Assembly: GCF_030546695.1 (NCBI RefSeq)
Contig: NZ_JAUOTP010000002.1
Coordinates: 124,001 to 188,000, forward strand
Direction: 5' to 3'
Origin: Sphingomonas natans
Lineage (GTDB): Bacteria; Pseudomonadota; Alphaproteobacteria; Sphingomonadales; Sphingomonadaceae
Length of the DNA: 64,000 nucleotides
The position numbers and the translations under genes are program-made. A model generated the notes under the pieces. The model saw nothing but the letters and a program-made list of their open reading frames with translations. It searched no databases and was not told where the DNA came from. Positions 1 to 8,531 of the stretch are shown here, piece by piece (the stretch's first letter is position 1; each line of letters opens with the position of its first letter).

Positions 1-128
1 GGCGAGCTGTTGAAGCCGGGGGGCAGCAGCGATTCGGGCGATTGCTGCCCGATCGCGGGTGCGATCAGCGCGCCGCCCGCGAGAAGCGCGGCGACGAGCG
101 TGAGGCCCGCCTTACTTGGCGGCTTCAT
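1..128 (-). CDS. secreted protein, N-terminal part only
   Basis: This is the first 42 codons of a leftward gene whose remainder lies outside the window. The ATG at 128 lies inside the end of the preceding small gene (a 17-base overlap), which suggests translational coupling. The N-terminus (MKPPSKAGLTLVAALLAGG...) has two lysines, a hydrophobic core of about 16 residues and a small-residue stretch before GQQSPESLLPPGF, which reads as a Sec signal peptide followed by the mature start. The family cannot be recognised from this fragment. Confidence 0.6.
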   Translation of the reverse strand, partial: MKPPSKAGLTLVAALLAGGALIAPAIGQQSPESLLPPGFNSS

Positions 129-246
129 TGCTGAGCGGCCGTTCCACGCGCACCTGCGGCACTTCGCGATCGAGCGAGGCAAGCGCGAACAGCGCCACCA
201 CCAGGATGACGACCAGCACGATCAGGATCAACAGCGGACGCGGCAT
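112..246 (-). CDS. 44-residue single-pass membrane peptide
   Basis: A short reading frame starts at the ATG at 246 and encodes 44 residues. It has one strongly hydrophobic helix (LLILIVLVVILVVALFALA) close to the N-terminus, then a charged tail with EVPQVRVERP. The gene overlaps the start of the next, secreted-protein gene in another frame, so the two are probably co-translated. It lies divergently from aroK across about 120 bases. No family is recognised; the likely location is the inner membrane with the tail in the periplasm. Real coding is supported by the overlap and the plausible membrane topology, but homologues would be needed to be sure. Confidence 0.5.
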   Translation of the reverse strand: MPRPLLILIVLVVILVVALFALASLDREVPQVRVERPLSNEAAK

Positions 247-365
247 CTCATCTCCCATCCGCGGCGCATGAGGCGTCGCGGCAAACTTCGGATCGCCCGC
301 GGCGCGAAGCCCCGTGGCGAGGGGCTTTTGCCCGACGCGGGGCGCCTGTGTATAGCCCCCGCGCC

Positions 366-908
366 ATGTCCTCCGCCCCCGCAGCCCACCGCCATGCGGC
401 AGACCGTTCGGTCGTGCTCGTCGGATTGATGGGGGTCGGCAAGTCGACGATCGGCAAGCGGCTCGGCGCGCGGCTCGGTTTGCCCTTCGCCGATTCCGAT
501 CACGAGATTGAAAGCGCCGCGGGCCTCTCGATCGCGGAGATTTTCGAGCGCTATGGCGAGGCGCAGTTCCGTGACGGCGAGCGCCGCGTCATCGCGCGCC
601 TGATCGAGGGGCGCCCGAAGGTGATCGCGACCGGCGGCGGCGCCTTCATGCACGAGGCGACGCGTGCGCTGATCCTCGAACGCGCGACCGCCGTGTGGCT
701 TGATGCCGATCTCGATGTGCTCGCCGATCGCGTGCGCCGCCGTCCGGGCTCGCGCCCCTTGCTCAAGAATCGCGATCCGCGCGAGGCGCTCGCCGATCTC
801 GCCGCGCTGCGCAATCCGTTCTACGCGCTCGCCCAAGTCCATATCAAAAGCGAACCGCTGCCCCATTCGGCGGCGGTCGAATCGATCGTAAGGGCATTGC
901 ACGAATGA
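366..908 (+). CDS. aroK: shikimate kinase
   Basis: Phosphorylates shikimate with ATP in the fifth step of chorismate synthesis, in the cytoplasm. The 180-residue product has the usual family length. The P-loop is at residues 20-28 (GLMGVGKST), the shikimate-binding Asp motif DSD at 43-45, and the GGG substrate-binding motif at 90-92, followed by the lid region (SRPLLKNRDP). I chose the ATG at 366; an in-frame GTG at 348 would add six residues with no family counterpart. The stop overlaps the aroB start in an ATGA arrangement, so the two shikimate genes form an operon with coupled translation. This pairing is common across proteobacteria. Confidence 0.97.
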   Translation: MSSAPAAHRHAADRSVVLVGLMGVGKSTIGKRLGARLGLPFADSDHEIESAAGLSIAEIFERYGEAQFRDGERRVIARLIEGRPKVIATGGGAFMHEATRALILERATAVWLDADLDVLADRVRRRPGSRPLLKNRDPREALADLAALRNPFYALAQVHIKSEPLPHSAAVESIVRALHE

Positions 909-1999
909 AGGACGTCATCGTCGGGCTCGGCGAGCGGAGCTACCCGATCCGCATCGAGGCCGGGCTCCTCGCGCAGGCGGGCGATCATCTCGGCCGTTTC
1001 GCGCGCGGCGGGCGGCTCGTCGTCGTCACCGACGAGAATGTCGCCGCCAGCCAGCTTCCCGCGCTCACCGCCGGCCTTCGCGGCATCGCGCTGGAGACGA
1101 TCGTCCTGCCCGCGGGTGAGAGTACCAAGAGCTGGGCGATGCTGGAGAGCCTCACCGATCGCCTGATCGATCTCGGCGTCGAGCGATCGGACCGGATCCT
1201 CGCGTTCGGCGGCGGCGTCATCGGCGATCTCGTCGGCTTCGCCGCGAGCATCCTCAAGCGCGGCTGCGGCTTCGTCCAGATCCCGACCACCCTGCTCGCG
1301 CAGGTCGACAGCTCGGTCGGCGGCAAGACTGCGATCAACAGCGCGGCGGGCAAGAATCTCGTCGGCTCGTTCCACCAGCCCGATCTCGTGCTGATCGATC
1401 CCGACGTGCTCGCGACGCTCCCGCCGCGCGAGTTGCGCGCCGGCTATGCCGAAGTCGTCAAATATGGCCTGATCGACGATCTCGCTTTCTTCGATTGGTG
1501 CGAGGCGCATGGCGACGACGTTCTGTCCGGCGACGCCGAGGCGACCGTCGAGGCGATCGCGCACAGCGTCTCGGCCAAGGCGCGCATCGTCGGCGAGGAC
1601 GAGCGCGAGACGAGCGGGCGCCGCGCGCTCCTCAATCTCGGCCACACGTTCGGCCACGCGTTGGAGGCCGAGACCGGCTTCTCGGACGTGCTGCTTCACG
1701 GCGAGGCGGTCGCCTGCGGCAGCGCGCTCGCCTTCCGCTTCTCTGCGGCGCAGGGCCTGTGCAGCCAGGAGGACGCCGCGCGCGTCGGCTTCCACCTCGC
1801 CCGCTCGGGCCTCCCCGCGACGCTGGCCGAGGCGCATGTCGATGCGAGCGGCGAGGCGCTCGTGGCGCACATGGCGCACGACAAGAAGATGGAAGGCGGC
1901 AAGCTCCCCTTCCTGCTCGCGCGCGGCATCGGCGAGACCTTCTTGGCGAAGGACGTGGATCTGGCCGAAGTGGCGCGCTTCCTCGACGGCGAGCGCTGA
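905..1999 (+). CDS. aroB: 3-dehydroquinate synthase
   Basis: Converts DAHP to 3-dehydroquinate, the second step of the shikimate pathway, using NAD and a divalent metal. The 364-residue length is normal. Visible family motifs are GGGVIGDLVGFAAS (NAD-binding, near residue 100), PTTLLAQVDSSVGGKTAIN, KNLVGSFHQP, and the metal-binding NLGHTFGHALE with its two histidines. The start ATG overlaps the aroK stop by four bases. The gene converges on the MFS carrier gene with about 15 bases between stop codons; no clear terminator hairpin is seen there. Confidence 0.97.
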   Translation: MKDVIVGLGERSYPIRIEAGLLAQAGDHLGRFARGGRLVVVTDENVAASQLPALTAGLRGIALETIVLPAGESTKSWAMLESLTDRLIDLGVERSDRILAFGGGVIGDLVGFAASILKRGCGFVQIPTTLLAQVDSSVGGKTAINSAAGKNLVGSFHQPDLVLIDPDVLATLPPRELRAGYAEVVKYGLIDDLAFFDWCEAHGDDVLSGDAEATVEAIAHSVSAKARIVGEDERETSGRRALLNLGHTFGHALEAETGFSDVLLHGEAVACGSALAFRFSAAQGLCSQEDAARVGFHLARSGLPATLAEAHVDASGEALVAHMAHDKKMEGGKLPFLLARGIGETFLAKDVDLAEVARFLDGER

Positions 2000-2014
2000 G
2001 CCGATCCGCCGGAC

Positions 2015-3148
2015 TCAGCCCTCGGCGAGCACCTTCGGGGCGGCGCGCGCGACGAGCAGGAGCAGTCCGGCAAGGATCAGGAAGGCCAGCGACAGGCTCG
2101 TCCATTGCGCGACGAAGCCGATCGCGGCCGGGCCGGTGAGAACGCCGGCAAAGCCGATCGATCCCGCGGCGGTGAGCGCCAGATTGCGCGGCATGATCGT
2201 CTGGCGGCCGACGACGCTGTAGAGCAGCGGCACGACATTCGCGCAGCCCGCGCCGACCAGCGCGAAGCCTGCCACTGCTAGCGTCCAATGCACCGGCAGG
2301 ATCGCGATCAGAAAGCCGACCGTCCCGAGCAGCGGCCCCAGCGACAGCATGACTCTGTCGCCGAAGCGCCGGACGAGCCCGTCGCCGGTCAGCCGGCCGA
2401 CCGTCATCGTCGTCGCGAAGGCGACGTAGCCGAGGCCGGCGCGCGCCGGATCGAGGTGGAAATGCCCGGTCAGCAGGATGGCGCTCCAGTCGAGCACCGA
2501 TCCCTCGACCATGAAGACGACGAAGCAGAGCAGGCCGATCACCAGCACCACGCCGCGCGGCCGCGCATAAGCCGGCCCGGCGGCGCTGCGCTCGTCGGTA
2601 ATCCACGGCGCGGAGACGAAGAGCGCGATCACGATCGCCAGCGCCACGACCGATATGGCGAGCACCGGCGGCACGCCCGATCCCATCAATATGCTCATCG
2701 TGCCCGCGCCCAGCACGCAGCCGATGCTGTAGAAGCCGTGGAATCCGGACATCAGCCGGCGATCCAGCGCGCGCTCGGTCGCGATCCCGTGAAGGTTGCG
2801 CGCCGCGCTGATCAGGCCGAGCCCCGCGCCGAGCACGAACAGCGCCAGCGCCAGCGTCGGCGCGGACGGGGCCAAAGCGAGGCAGGGCAGGATGGCGACG
2901 ACGATGCCGCCCGCGATCGTGAAGAGCCGGCGGCAGCCGAAGCGGCCGAGCAGCCCGCCCGCAAACGGCATCGTCGACATCGATCCCAGCCCCATCGCCA
3001 GCAAGGTGAGCCCCAGCGCGCCGGCGCTCAGACCGATCTTGCTCTGGACATGCGGGATCAACGGCGCCCAGGCCGAGATCGCATAGCCCGGCACCATGAA
3101 CGCCAGGCGGGTCGCCGGGATCAAGCTCAGCCGCAAGCGTTCAGCCAT
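2015..3148 (-). CDS. major facilitator superfamily transporter
   Basis: A 377-residue polytopic inner-membrane protein with about twelve hydrophobic segments. It has the MFS pattern: GLLGRFGCRR after helix 2 resembles the conserved loop 2-3 signature, and a second basic loop (GLVRRFGDR) occupies the equivalent place in the second half. The overall look is of the YbjJ/fucose-permease-like MFS groups; the substrate cannot be read from the sequence. I chose the ATG at 3148, which overlaps the upstream stop in an ATGGCTGA arrangement; an ATG five codons earlier is possible. It is the last gene of a six-gene leftward run that begins with cvpA. Confidence 0.85.
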   Translation of the reverse strand: MAERLRLSLIPATRLAFMVPGYAISAWAPLIPHVQSKIGLSAGALGLTLLAMGLGSMSTMPFAGGLLGRFGCRRLFTIAGGIVVAILPCLALAPSAPTLALALFVLGAGLGLISAARNLHGIATERALDRRLMSGFHGFYSIGCVLGAGTMSILMGSGVPPVLAISVVALAIVIALFVSAPWITDERSAAGPAYARPRGVVLVIGLLCFVVFMVEGSVLDWSAILLTGHFHLDPARAGLGYVAFATTMTVGRLTGDGLVRRFGDRVMLSLGPLLGTVGFLIAILPVHWTLAVAGFALVGAGCANVVPLLYSVVGRQTIMPRNLALTAAGSIGFAGVLTGPAAIGFVAQWTSLSLAFLILAGLLLLVARAAPKVLAEG

Positions 3149-4007
3149 CCGCCTCGACCGCATCGGCCACCATCCGCACCGGGCGGAACCCAGCGCGCTT
3201 CTTCCAGGTCAGCAGCCCCGCGCGGCCATGCTCCAGCGCGCCGTACAGCAGCAATCTCGCCCCCTGCGCCGCGGCCAGCTCGCCTGCAATCAGCCACTGG
3301 ACGATTGCGCGGTGGAGCAGCAGCATCACGCCCTTCTCCAGATGATCGCGATGCCCCATGATCTCGGTATAATGGACGATATCGCCCATCCGCCACATCT
3401 TGACGAAGGCGACGAGCCGCTCGCCGACCTCCACCTCGCCCTGGCGATACCCGGGCTCGGGCAGGAACACGCCCCACCATATGATCCAGTGGACCGGGCA
3501 GGCGGGCCAGCCGAAATCGTGGCGCTGCGTGGCGGGAGTCGCGATCTTTTCGGGCTTGAGCAGCCAGTAATCGAGCACCGGCCCCGCCGATCGCATCGGC
3601 ATCGAGGTGCGGATCGCGTGGATGTCGAAGACGTGGCTCTGGACGAGGAACGGCCGCACCACATAGCCTTCGCGCTCGGCCTTGCGGATCTTGGGCAGGG
3701 TCCGCGTCGATCGCGCCTTCAGCGCCGCGTCGAACGCCGCCGCATCGGGGTAGCGCGCCAGATCGATCACCATCGGCATCAGCCGCAGCGGATCGTCCCG
3801 CCCGGCGCGCCGCGCGACATAGCGCTCGACGAGGCGCGGCACCTTGCTCTTCACGACCGGGCACGGCGCCTCGCAATCGGCCTCGCGCCGCCAGTCGATC
3901 GCGACCTCGGGCACGGGCCCGTCGAAACCGAGTGCCGCCAGCCGCCGCCGGCGCAGAGCGAGCGCGAGCAGGGGTTCGACGAACCATTGATACGGGCGAA
4001 ACCGCAT
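3141..4007 (-). CDS. unrecognised 288-residue protein
   Basis: The family is not recognised with confidence. The protein is soluble and rich in Arg, Trp and His. It has a segment (LPKIRKAEREGY) and a C-terminal half (ALEHGRAGLLTWKKRAGFRPVR) that loosely resemble GNAT or FemAB-type acyltransferases, where a late Trp/Lys/Gly-rich strand ends the fold. That comparison is weak. The gene is embedded in an operon: its ATG shares one base with the DUF423 stop (TGATG) and its stop overlaps the MFS gene start. The codon pattern matches its neighbours, so it is a genuine gene. Confidence 0.7.
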   Translation of the reverse strand: MRFRPYQWFVEPLLALALRRRRLAALGFDGPVPEVAIDWRREADCEAPCPVVKSKVPRLVERYVARRAGRDDPLRLMPMVIDLARYPDAAAFDAALKARSTRTLPKIRKAEREGYVVRPFLVQSHVFDIHAIRTSMPMRSAGPVLDYWLLKPEKIATPATQRHDFGWPACPVHWIIWWGVFLPEPGYRQGEVEVGERLVAFVKMWRMGDIVHYTEIMGHRDHLEKGVMLLLHRAIVQWLIAGELAAAQGARLLLYGALEHGRAGLLTWKKRAGFRPVRMVADAVEADG

Positions 4008-4339
4008 CAGCGCCGCAGCGCCAGAAGCAGCCAGCCGACGATCATCGCGAGCCCGCCGAGCGGAGTCACCGCGCCCAGCCAGTGCGGCGCGCCCAGCGCC
4101 ATCGCGTAGAGCGTCCCCGCGAAGATCGCGCTACCGCCCAGCAGCAGCCACGCGCCGATCCCGACAAGACCTGCCAAAGCGAGCGCCAGCACGGCCACTG
4201 CATGCACCATCTGATAGGTCGCACCCGTCTTGAGCCACTCGGCCGGTGCGCCCGATGCACCATGCGCGCCATAAGCGCCCGCCGCGACCGCGATCGCGCC
4301 CGACAGCGCCGCGAGCCGCCGGAGCAGCGAGGCGCTCAC
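4007..4339 (-). CDS. DUF423 family membrane protein
   Basis: A 110-residue protein with four predicted membrane helices. It matches the DUF423 (YgdD-like) pattern: GAYGAHG near the N-terminus, a YQMVHAVAVLAL helix, GSAIFAGTLYAMAL, and a late TPLGGLAMIVGW. The biochemical role of the family is unknown. Translation starts at a GTG at 4339 whose last bases form the TGA of the antiporter gene (GTGA overlap), and the stop shares one base with the next gene, so it is translated in a coupled series. Confidence 0.85.
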   Translation of the reverse strand: MSASLLRRLAALSGAIAVAAGAYGAHGASGAPAEWLKTGATYQMVHAVAVLALALAGLVGIGAWLLLGGSAIFAGTLYAMALGAPHWLGAVTPLGGLAMIVGWLLLALRR

Positions 4340-6099
4340 GGCTCGCGCGGCTCCATCACGTCGCTCGGCCGGAAGGTCAGCGCGCGCGCCTCCTCGGCAT
4401 AGAGGCCCTTCTCCAACTGGATGCGCAGCCGCGCCTTGTCCTTGGTGCGATAGGCCTTCTCGATCTCGGCGACCTTCTTCTCGTCGACGCCGAGCGCGGT
4501 CAGCGCTCTGCGCCCCATCACGACCGCCGATTCGAACACCTCGCGGACCACTTCGGCCGTATCGAGCCCCTTATATTCGATCAGCGCGCGCCGATCATAA
4601 GCGCGCACGAAGATCGCAGCCTGGCGGAAGGTCTTGAGCGCGAGCTGCAATTCTTCGCGGCTCAACTGATCCTGGTCCATCGCGAAGACGATCGCGCGCG
4701 CATCGCCAGCGCCCGCCTGCTTCAGCAGATCGAGCCGCGTGCCGTCGCCATAATAGACCTTCAGGTTGAAGCGCGCGGCGACGTCGATCTGCTCGGCGTC
4801 CGAATCGATCGTCGTGACCTTGAAGCCGGCGGCGATCAGCATCTGCGCGACGGTCTGCCCGAAGCGCCCGTAGCCGACGACGATCGCGCTCGATTCGCCC
4901 GCGCTGTCGGGCGTCGCGAGATCGTCGCGCGCGGGGCCGGCGGCGGGCTCGTAGAAGCGCCGCGCGATCATCATCAGGAACGGCGTCGTCGCCATCGACA
5001 GCGTCACGACCGCGCCGAGCAGGCTCGCCGCCTCGGGCGCGACGAGCAGCGCCGCCTGCGCCTGCCCGAACAGCACGAAGCCGAATTCGCCGCCCTGGCT
5101 CAGCAGCAGCCCGAGCGCGAAGGCTTGCCGCACCGGCAGGCCGAACAGGCGGCCGATGCCGAAGATCAGGCTGGATTTGACGATCACCACCGCCGCCGCC
5201 AGCCCGATCACGAACAAAGGCCGCTCGGCGATAGCGTGCAGATCCAGCATCATGCCGACCGCGACGAAGAACAGGCCGAGCAGGATCGTCCGGAACGGAT
5301 CGACATCCGCCTCCAACTCGTGGCGATACGGGCTGTCGGCCAGCATCACGCCCGCGACAAACGCACCGAGCGCGGTGGAAAGCCCGAAATAGCCCATCAC
5401 CCCGGCCGCGGCGAGCACCGTGAACAGCCCGGCGGCGACGAACAGTTCGCGCTCGCCCAACCGCCCGATCAGCCGGAACAGGGGATTGAGCGCATAGCGG
5501 CCGACGACGACGAGCCCGACCACCGCCACGGCCGTATAGACGGCGAGCAGCCAGCCCGGCGGCGCGTTCGGATCGGCTGGCGCGCGGCTCAGCGCGGCGA
5601 TGATCGTGATCAACGGCACGATCGACAGATCCTGGAACAGCAGGATCGAGAAAGCGCGCTCGCCCATCGGCGTGTTGAGCCGTCCGGCCGATTGCAGCAT
5701 CGGCAGCACCTGCGCGGTCGACGACAGAGCCAGCGGCAGGCCCAGAGCGATCGCCGCCGCGGTCGTGAAGCCGGTGAAATAGAAGACCGCCGCCGACAGG
5801 GCGACGCCGCAGATCACGACCTGCACGAAACCGAAGCCGAAGATGTCGCGCCGCAGCCGCCACAGCCGCGTCAGGTTCAGCTCGAGGCCGACGACGAACA
5901 GCAGGAGCGTGATGCCCAGCTCGGCGACGCCGATCTTGCCCTCGGCATCGCCGACGAGGTGCAATCCGTGCGGGCCGATGAGGATGCCGGCGATGAGATA
6001 ACCCAAAGTCGCGCCGAGCCCGAGCCGGCGGAACAGCAACACCATCGCCAGCGCCGCGCCGAGCATGACGATACCGTCGCGGATCGCTTCCTCGCTCAT
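4336..6099 (-). CDS. Kef-type monovalent cation:proton antiporter with TrkA-N domain
   Basis: A 587-residue CPA2-family protein. The first 380 or so residues form the Na+/H+-exchanger membrane domain with about twelve helices. A cytosolic RCK/TrkA-N domain follows, with the nucleotide-binding motif GYGRFG at residues 409-414 and a following acidic residue that binds ribose (TIDSDAEQ). Members exchange K+ or Na+ for protons and are gated by nucleotides or glutathione adducts. It is KefB/KefC-like, but no KefF or KefG ancillary protein is adjacent, so I give no symbol. The start overlaps the end of the NifU-like gene (ATGA). Confidence 0.93.
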   Translation of the reverse strand: MSEEAIRDGIVMLGAALAMVLLFRRLGLGATLGYLIAGILIGPHGLHLVGDAEGKIGVAELGITLLLFVVGLELNLTRLWRLRRDIFGFGFVQVVICGVALSAAVFYFTGFTTAAAIALGLPLALSSTAQVLPMLQSAGRLNTPMGERAFSILLFQDLSIVPLITIIAALSRAPADPNAPPGWLLAVYTAVAVVGLVVVGRYALNPLFRLIGRLGERELFVAAGLFTVLAAAGVMGYFGLSTALGAFVAGVMLADSPYRHELEADVDPFRTILLGLFFVAVGMMLDLHAIAERPLFVIGLAAAVVIVKSSLIFGIGRLFGLPVRQAFALGLLLSQGGEFGFVLFGQAQAALLVAPEAASLLGAVVTLSMATTPFLMMIARRFYEPAAGPARDDLATPDSAGESSAIVVGYGRFGQTVAQMLIAAGFKVTTIDSDAEQIDVAARFNLKVYYGDGTRLDLLKQAGAGDARAIVFAMDQDQLSREELQLALKTFRQAAIFVRAYDRRALIEYKGLDTAEVVREVFESAVVMGRRALTALGVDEKKVAEIEKAYRTKDKARLRIQLEKGLYAEEARALTFRPSDVMEPREP

Positions 6100-6533
6100 G
6101 CCGCCTCCGCCCGCCGCGCCTGCGCCACCGCCTCGGTCACCGCTTCGAAGGCCAGCCGGATCGAGGCGTGGCGCGCGCTGTGCGGGCGCGCCGGTGCGAA
6201 GATGTCGAGCCCGGGCCAGTCGCCCGGATCGTCGCGCTCGCCGGCCAGGAACGCGGCCAGCGCATCGCGCGCCGCGACGAGTTCGTCCTCGCTCCGCCCG
6301 ATCACGTGCGCGCCCATCAGCGAGGCGGAAGCCTGCCCCAGCGCACAGGCGCGCACGAGCTGGCCGATCCGCTCGACCCGCCCCTGCGCGTCCAGCACCA
6401 CGTCCACCGTCACCCGGCTGCCGCAGATCGGCGAGCGCCGCTCGGAGGTTGCCTGCGCATCGGCAAGCCGCTCGTGATGCGGGATGCTCGCCGCCAGCCG
6501 CAGGATCGCGGCGTTGTAGAGCGTCGCCGACAT
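6096..6533 (-). CDS. NifU/IscU-like iron-sulfur cluster scaffold protein
   Basis: A 145-residue protein of the NifU N-terminal (IscU/SufU) fold. Two of the three scaffold cysteine contexts are clear: SPICGSRVTV (the usual P-x-CGD site, with Ser in place of Asp) and RACALGQASASLM. The third is not obvious: the C-terminal part has HSARHASIRLAFEA where canonical members have a C-x-L motif. The missing third cysteine is odd and makes a classical scaffold function uncertain. It lies between cvpA and the antiporter gene, away from any suf or isc cluster. Confidence 0.8.
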   Translation of the reverse strand: MSATLYNAAILRLAASIPHHERLADAQATSERRSPICGSRVTVDVVLDAQGRVERIGQLVRACALGQASASLMGAHVIGRSEDELVAARDALAAFLAGERDDPGDWPGLDIFAPARPHSARHASIRLAFEAVTEAVAQARRAEAA

Positions 6534-6534
6534 A

Positions 6535-7083
6535 TCAGACCTTGCCGTCCGCTTGCGCGTTTGCGGGGCGATAATCCTCTTTCTTCAGGTCGCCGCGGCG
6601 CAGATGGACGAAATCGATGATCGCCCGCCCGCTGGCCGACAGCAGAGGATAGGTGCGCGAGGTCTTGAGCCAGTCCGGCCGCGCCGCATCCTTGCCCGCC
6701 CACACATCGAAGACGAGGTTCAGGGCGAGATAGGCGACCGTCGCGATCAGCAACCCCTTCAAGGCGCCGAAGCCGACGCCGAGCAGCCGATCGATCGGCC
6801 CGAGGATCGAGCTGCGCGTGCGCCGCCCCAGCGTATCGGCGATCATCCGTCCCGCGAACCAGACGATCCCGAAGATAGCGACGAACGCCACCACCGCCGC
6901 ACCGCCGCGCGATCCGATCAGGGGGCCCAGCAGGCCGGTCACGGGCGTGTGCAGCATCTTCAGCGCGAAGATCGCCGCCGCCCAGGCGAACAGCGACAGC
7001 ACCTCGCTGACGAATCCGCGCAAACCGCCGAGAACAGCGCCGCCGACGAGGAGGAGAAGAACGAGGATATCGAGCGTGGTCAT
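6535..7083 (-). CDS. cvpA: CvpA family membrane protein
   Basis: A 182-residue protein with four hydrophobic segments and the family opening MTTLDILVLLLLVGGAVLGG followed by RGF. The GxxRGF pattern and a later 'LGVGFGALKGLLIA' helix are typical of CvpA, named for its role in colicin V export and later linked to envelope homeostasis. It is the first gene of the leftward operon ending with the MFS carrier. Its stop is one base from the NifU-like gene start. The promoter presumably lies in 7084-7157, where nothing definite is seen. Confidence 0.9.
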   Translation of the reverse strand: MTTLDILVLLLLVGGAVLGGLRGFVSEVLSLFAWAAAIFALKMLHTPVTGLLGPLIGSRGGAAVVAFVAIFGIVWFAGRMIADTLGRRTRSSILGPIDRLLGVGFGALKGLLIATVAYLALNLVFDVWAGKDAARPDWLKTSRTYPLLSASGRAIIDFVHLRRGDLKKEDYRPANAQADGKV

Positions 7084-7157
7084 GTCCCCCGCTCCTAACG
7101 CGGGGGCGGCGGGATGGCGAGTGCGCTGCGGCGGATGAGTTACCCCATCCGCTGCAA

Positions 7158-8531
7158 TCAGCTCTGGAACAGGGCCAGCGGCCCGCGTCCCCCCGTGCTG
7201 AACGTCGCCCAGTTCGGGAAGACATAGGGCAGATCGGCATCCGCCACGCCATGCCAGCGCGCGATCGAGCCGATATATTCTTCTTGGCTGATGGTCGGGA
7301 TGAAGCGGCCGTCATTGGCAATATCGTCGACGCCGCCCATCACCTGCGACGGATAGGTCCCGATCACCTGCTTGGGCTTCAGCGCCCCGCCCATCACGAG
7401 ATGATTGTTGCCCCACGCATGATCGCTGCCGCCCTGGGCATTGCCCTTGTAGACGCGCCCGAAGTCACTGAGCGTGAAGCAGATCACATTCTCGTTGAGG
7501 CCGAGCGCCTTCATCGCCTTGTTGAAGCCCAGCATCGCGTTGGCGAGATCGGTGAACAGATTGTTTTGCGTTGCGATCTGGTTGGCGTGCGTGTCGTAGC
7601 CGCCCTGGCTGGCGAAGAAGGTCTGGCGGCTGTGGCCGAGCGTGCTGCGCGCCTCGATCATCCGCGCGACGCGGATCAGCTGGCGGGCGATGTCGCTGGT
7701 CAGCGCCGCGCCCGTCGTCGGATTGACGAAATACTGGTCCACTCCGCTCGTGGCCGACAGGATCGTATTGGCCTGCACGACCTGCGCATAAGCCGAGCTG
7801 AGCCCGGTCGCCGTCGTCTGCGTCACCGCGCCCTGGCCCGCGCCGTCGGCGAAGGCGGAGACCGCGCCGTTGCGCGCGAACAGCACCGGATCGGCCGAGT
7901 TACCCGAGACCGCGCTCTGCGTGACGACGCCGGTCGAGGGCAAGACGAGCGGCGTGCTCGATTTGCCGAGCAAGGCGAGTTGGCTGCCGCTGAACGACAT
8001 CAGCGCGGGGATGCTCGACGCGCCGGCCCGATCGCTCAATCGCCCCATGAAGCCGTCGACGTTGATGTCGCGCGCGCGAATCCCCTGCCAATGCGCCTGC
8101 TCGTCCGAATGGCTCATCAGATTGACCGGCCGCAAGGTCGGGCTCGCCTGATATTGCGCCTTCGTCAGCGGCTGGAAGAGCGTGCCCGCATTGAGCACCA
8201 CGTTCAGCCCGCCCTCGTCCCACACCGCCTTCAGCGGCGCGAGCGCGGGGTGCAGCCCATAAGTGCTGCCCGCCAGCGTCGTGAGATTGGCCTGCGGCAG
8301 GACGAGGTTCGCGACGCGTGTCGCGGCATAAGCCGCGTAGCGCGTCGTGTCGGTCGGGATCACCATGTTCCAGCCGTCATTGCCGCCGAACAGGAAGATG
8401 CCGACCATCGCCTTGTAGCCCGCGACGGGTGCCGCGATCGCCGCCGAGCGGCCGAGCTGGAGAAAGGCTGCGGTCGCGCCGGCGCCCGCCAGCAGCTTGC
8501 CGAAATCGCGTCGCGAGAGATCCATGTTCAT
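7158..8531 (-). CDS. DUF1501 family exported protein (Tat)
   Basis: A 457-residue protein. The N-terminus MNMDLSRRDFGKLLAGAGA is a twin-arginine signal (SRRDF) followed by a hydrophobic stretch, so the folded protein is probably exported by Tat. The body matches DUF1501 (alkaline-phosphatase-like fold): FLFGGNDGWNMVIP near the start, GGYDTHANQ in the middle and TLSDFGRVYKGN...GSDHAWG later. The family function is unknown. I chose the ATG at 8531, which shares one base with the stop of the DUF1800 gene (TGATG). The two families are commonly encoded together. Confidence 0.93.
   Translation of the reverse strand: MNMDLSRRDFGKLLAGAGATAAFLQLGRSAAIAAPVAGYKAMVGIFLFGGNDGWNMVIPTDTTRYAAYAATRVANLVLPQANLTTLAGSTYGLHPALAPLKAVWDEGGLNVVLNAGTLFQPLTKAQYQASPTLRPVNLMSHSDEQAHWQGIRARDINVDGFMGRLSDRAGASSIPALMSFSGSQLALLGKSSTPLVLPSTGVVTQSAVSGNSADPVLFARNGAVSAFADGAGQGAVTQTTATGLSSAYAQVVQANTILSATSGVDQYFVNPTTGAALTSDIARQLIRVARMIEARSTLGHSRQTFFASQGGYDTHANQIATQNNLFTDLANAMLGFNKAMKALGLNENVICFTLSDFGRVYKGNAQGGSDHAWGNNHLVMGGALKPKQVIGTYPSQVMGGVDDIANDGRFIPTISQEEYIGSIARWHGVADADLPYVFPNWATFSTGGRGPLALFQS

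Noticed and set aside
4246-6477. Plus-strand open frame of 743 codons opposite the Kef-type antiporter
   Set aside because: Charged, low-complexity product with no domain; the antiporter on the other strand has a full membrane domain and nucleotide site.
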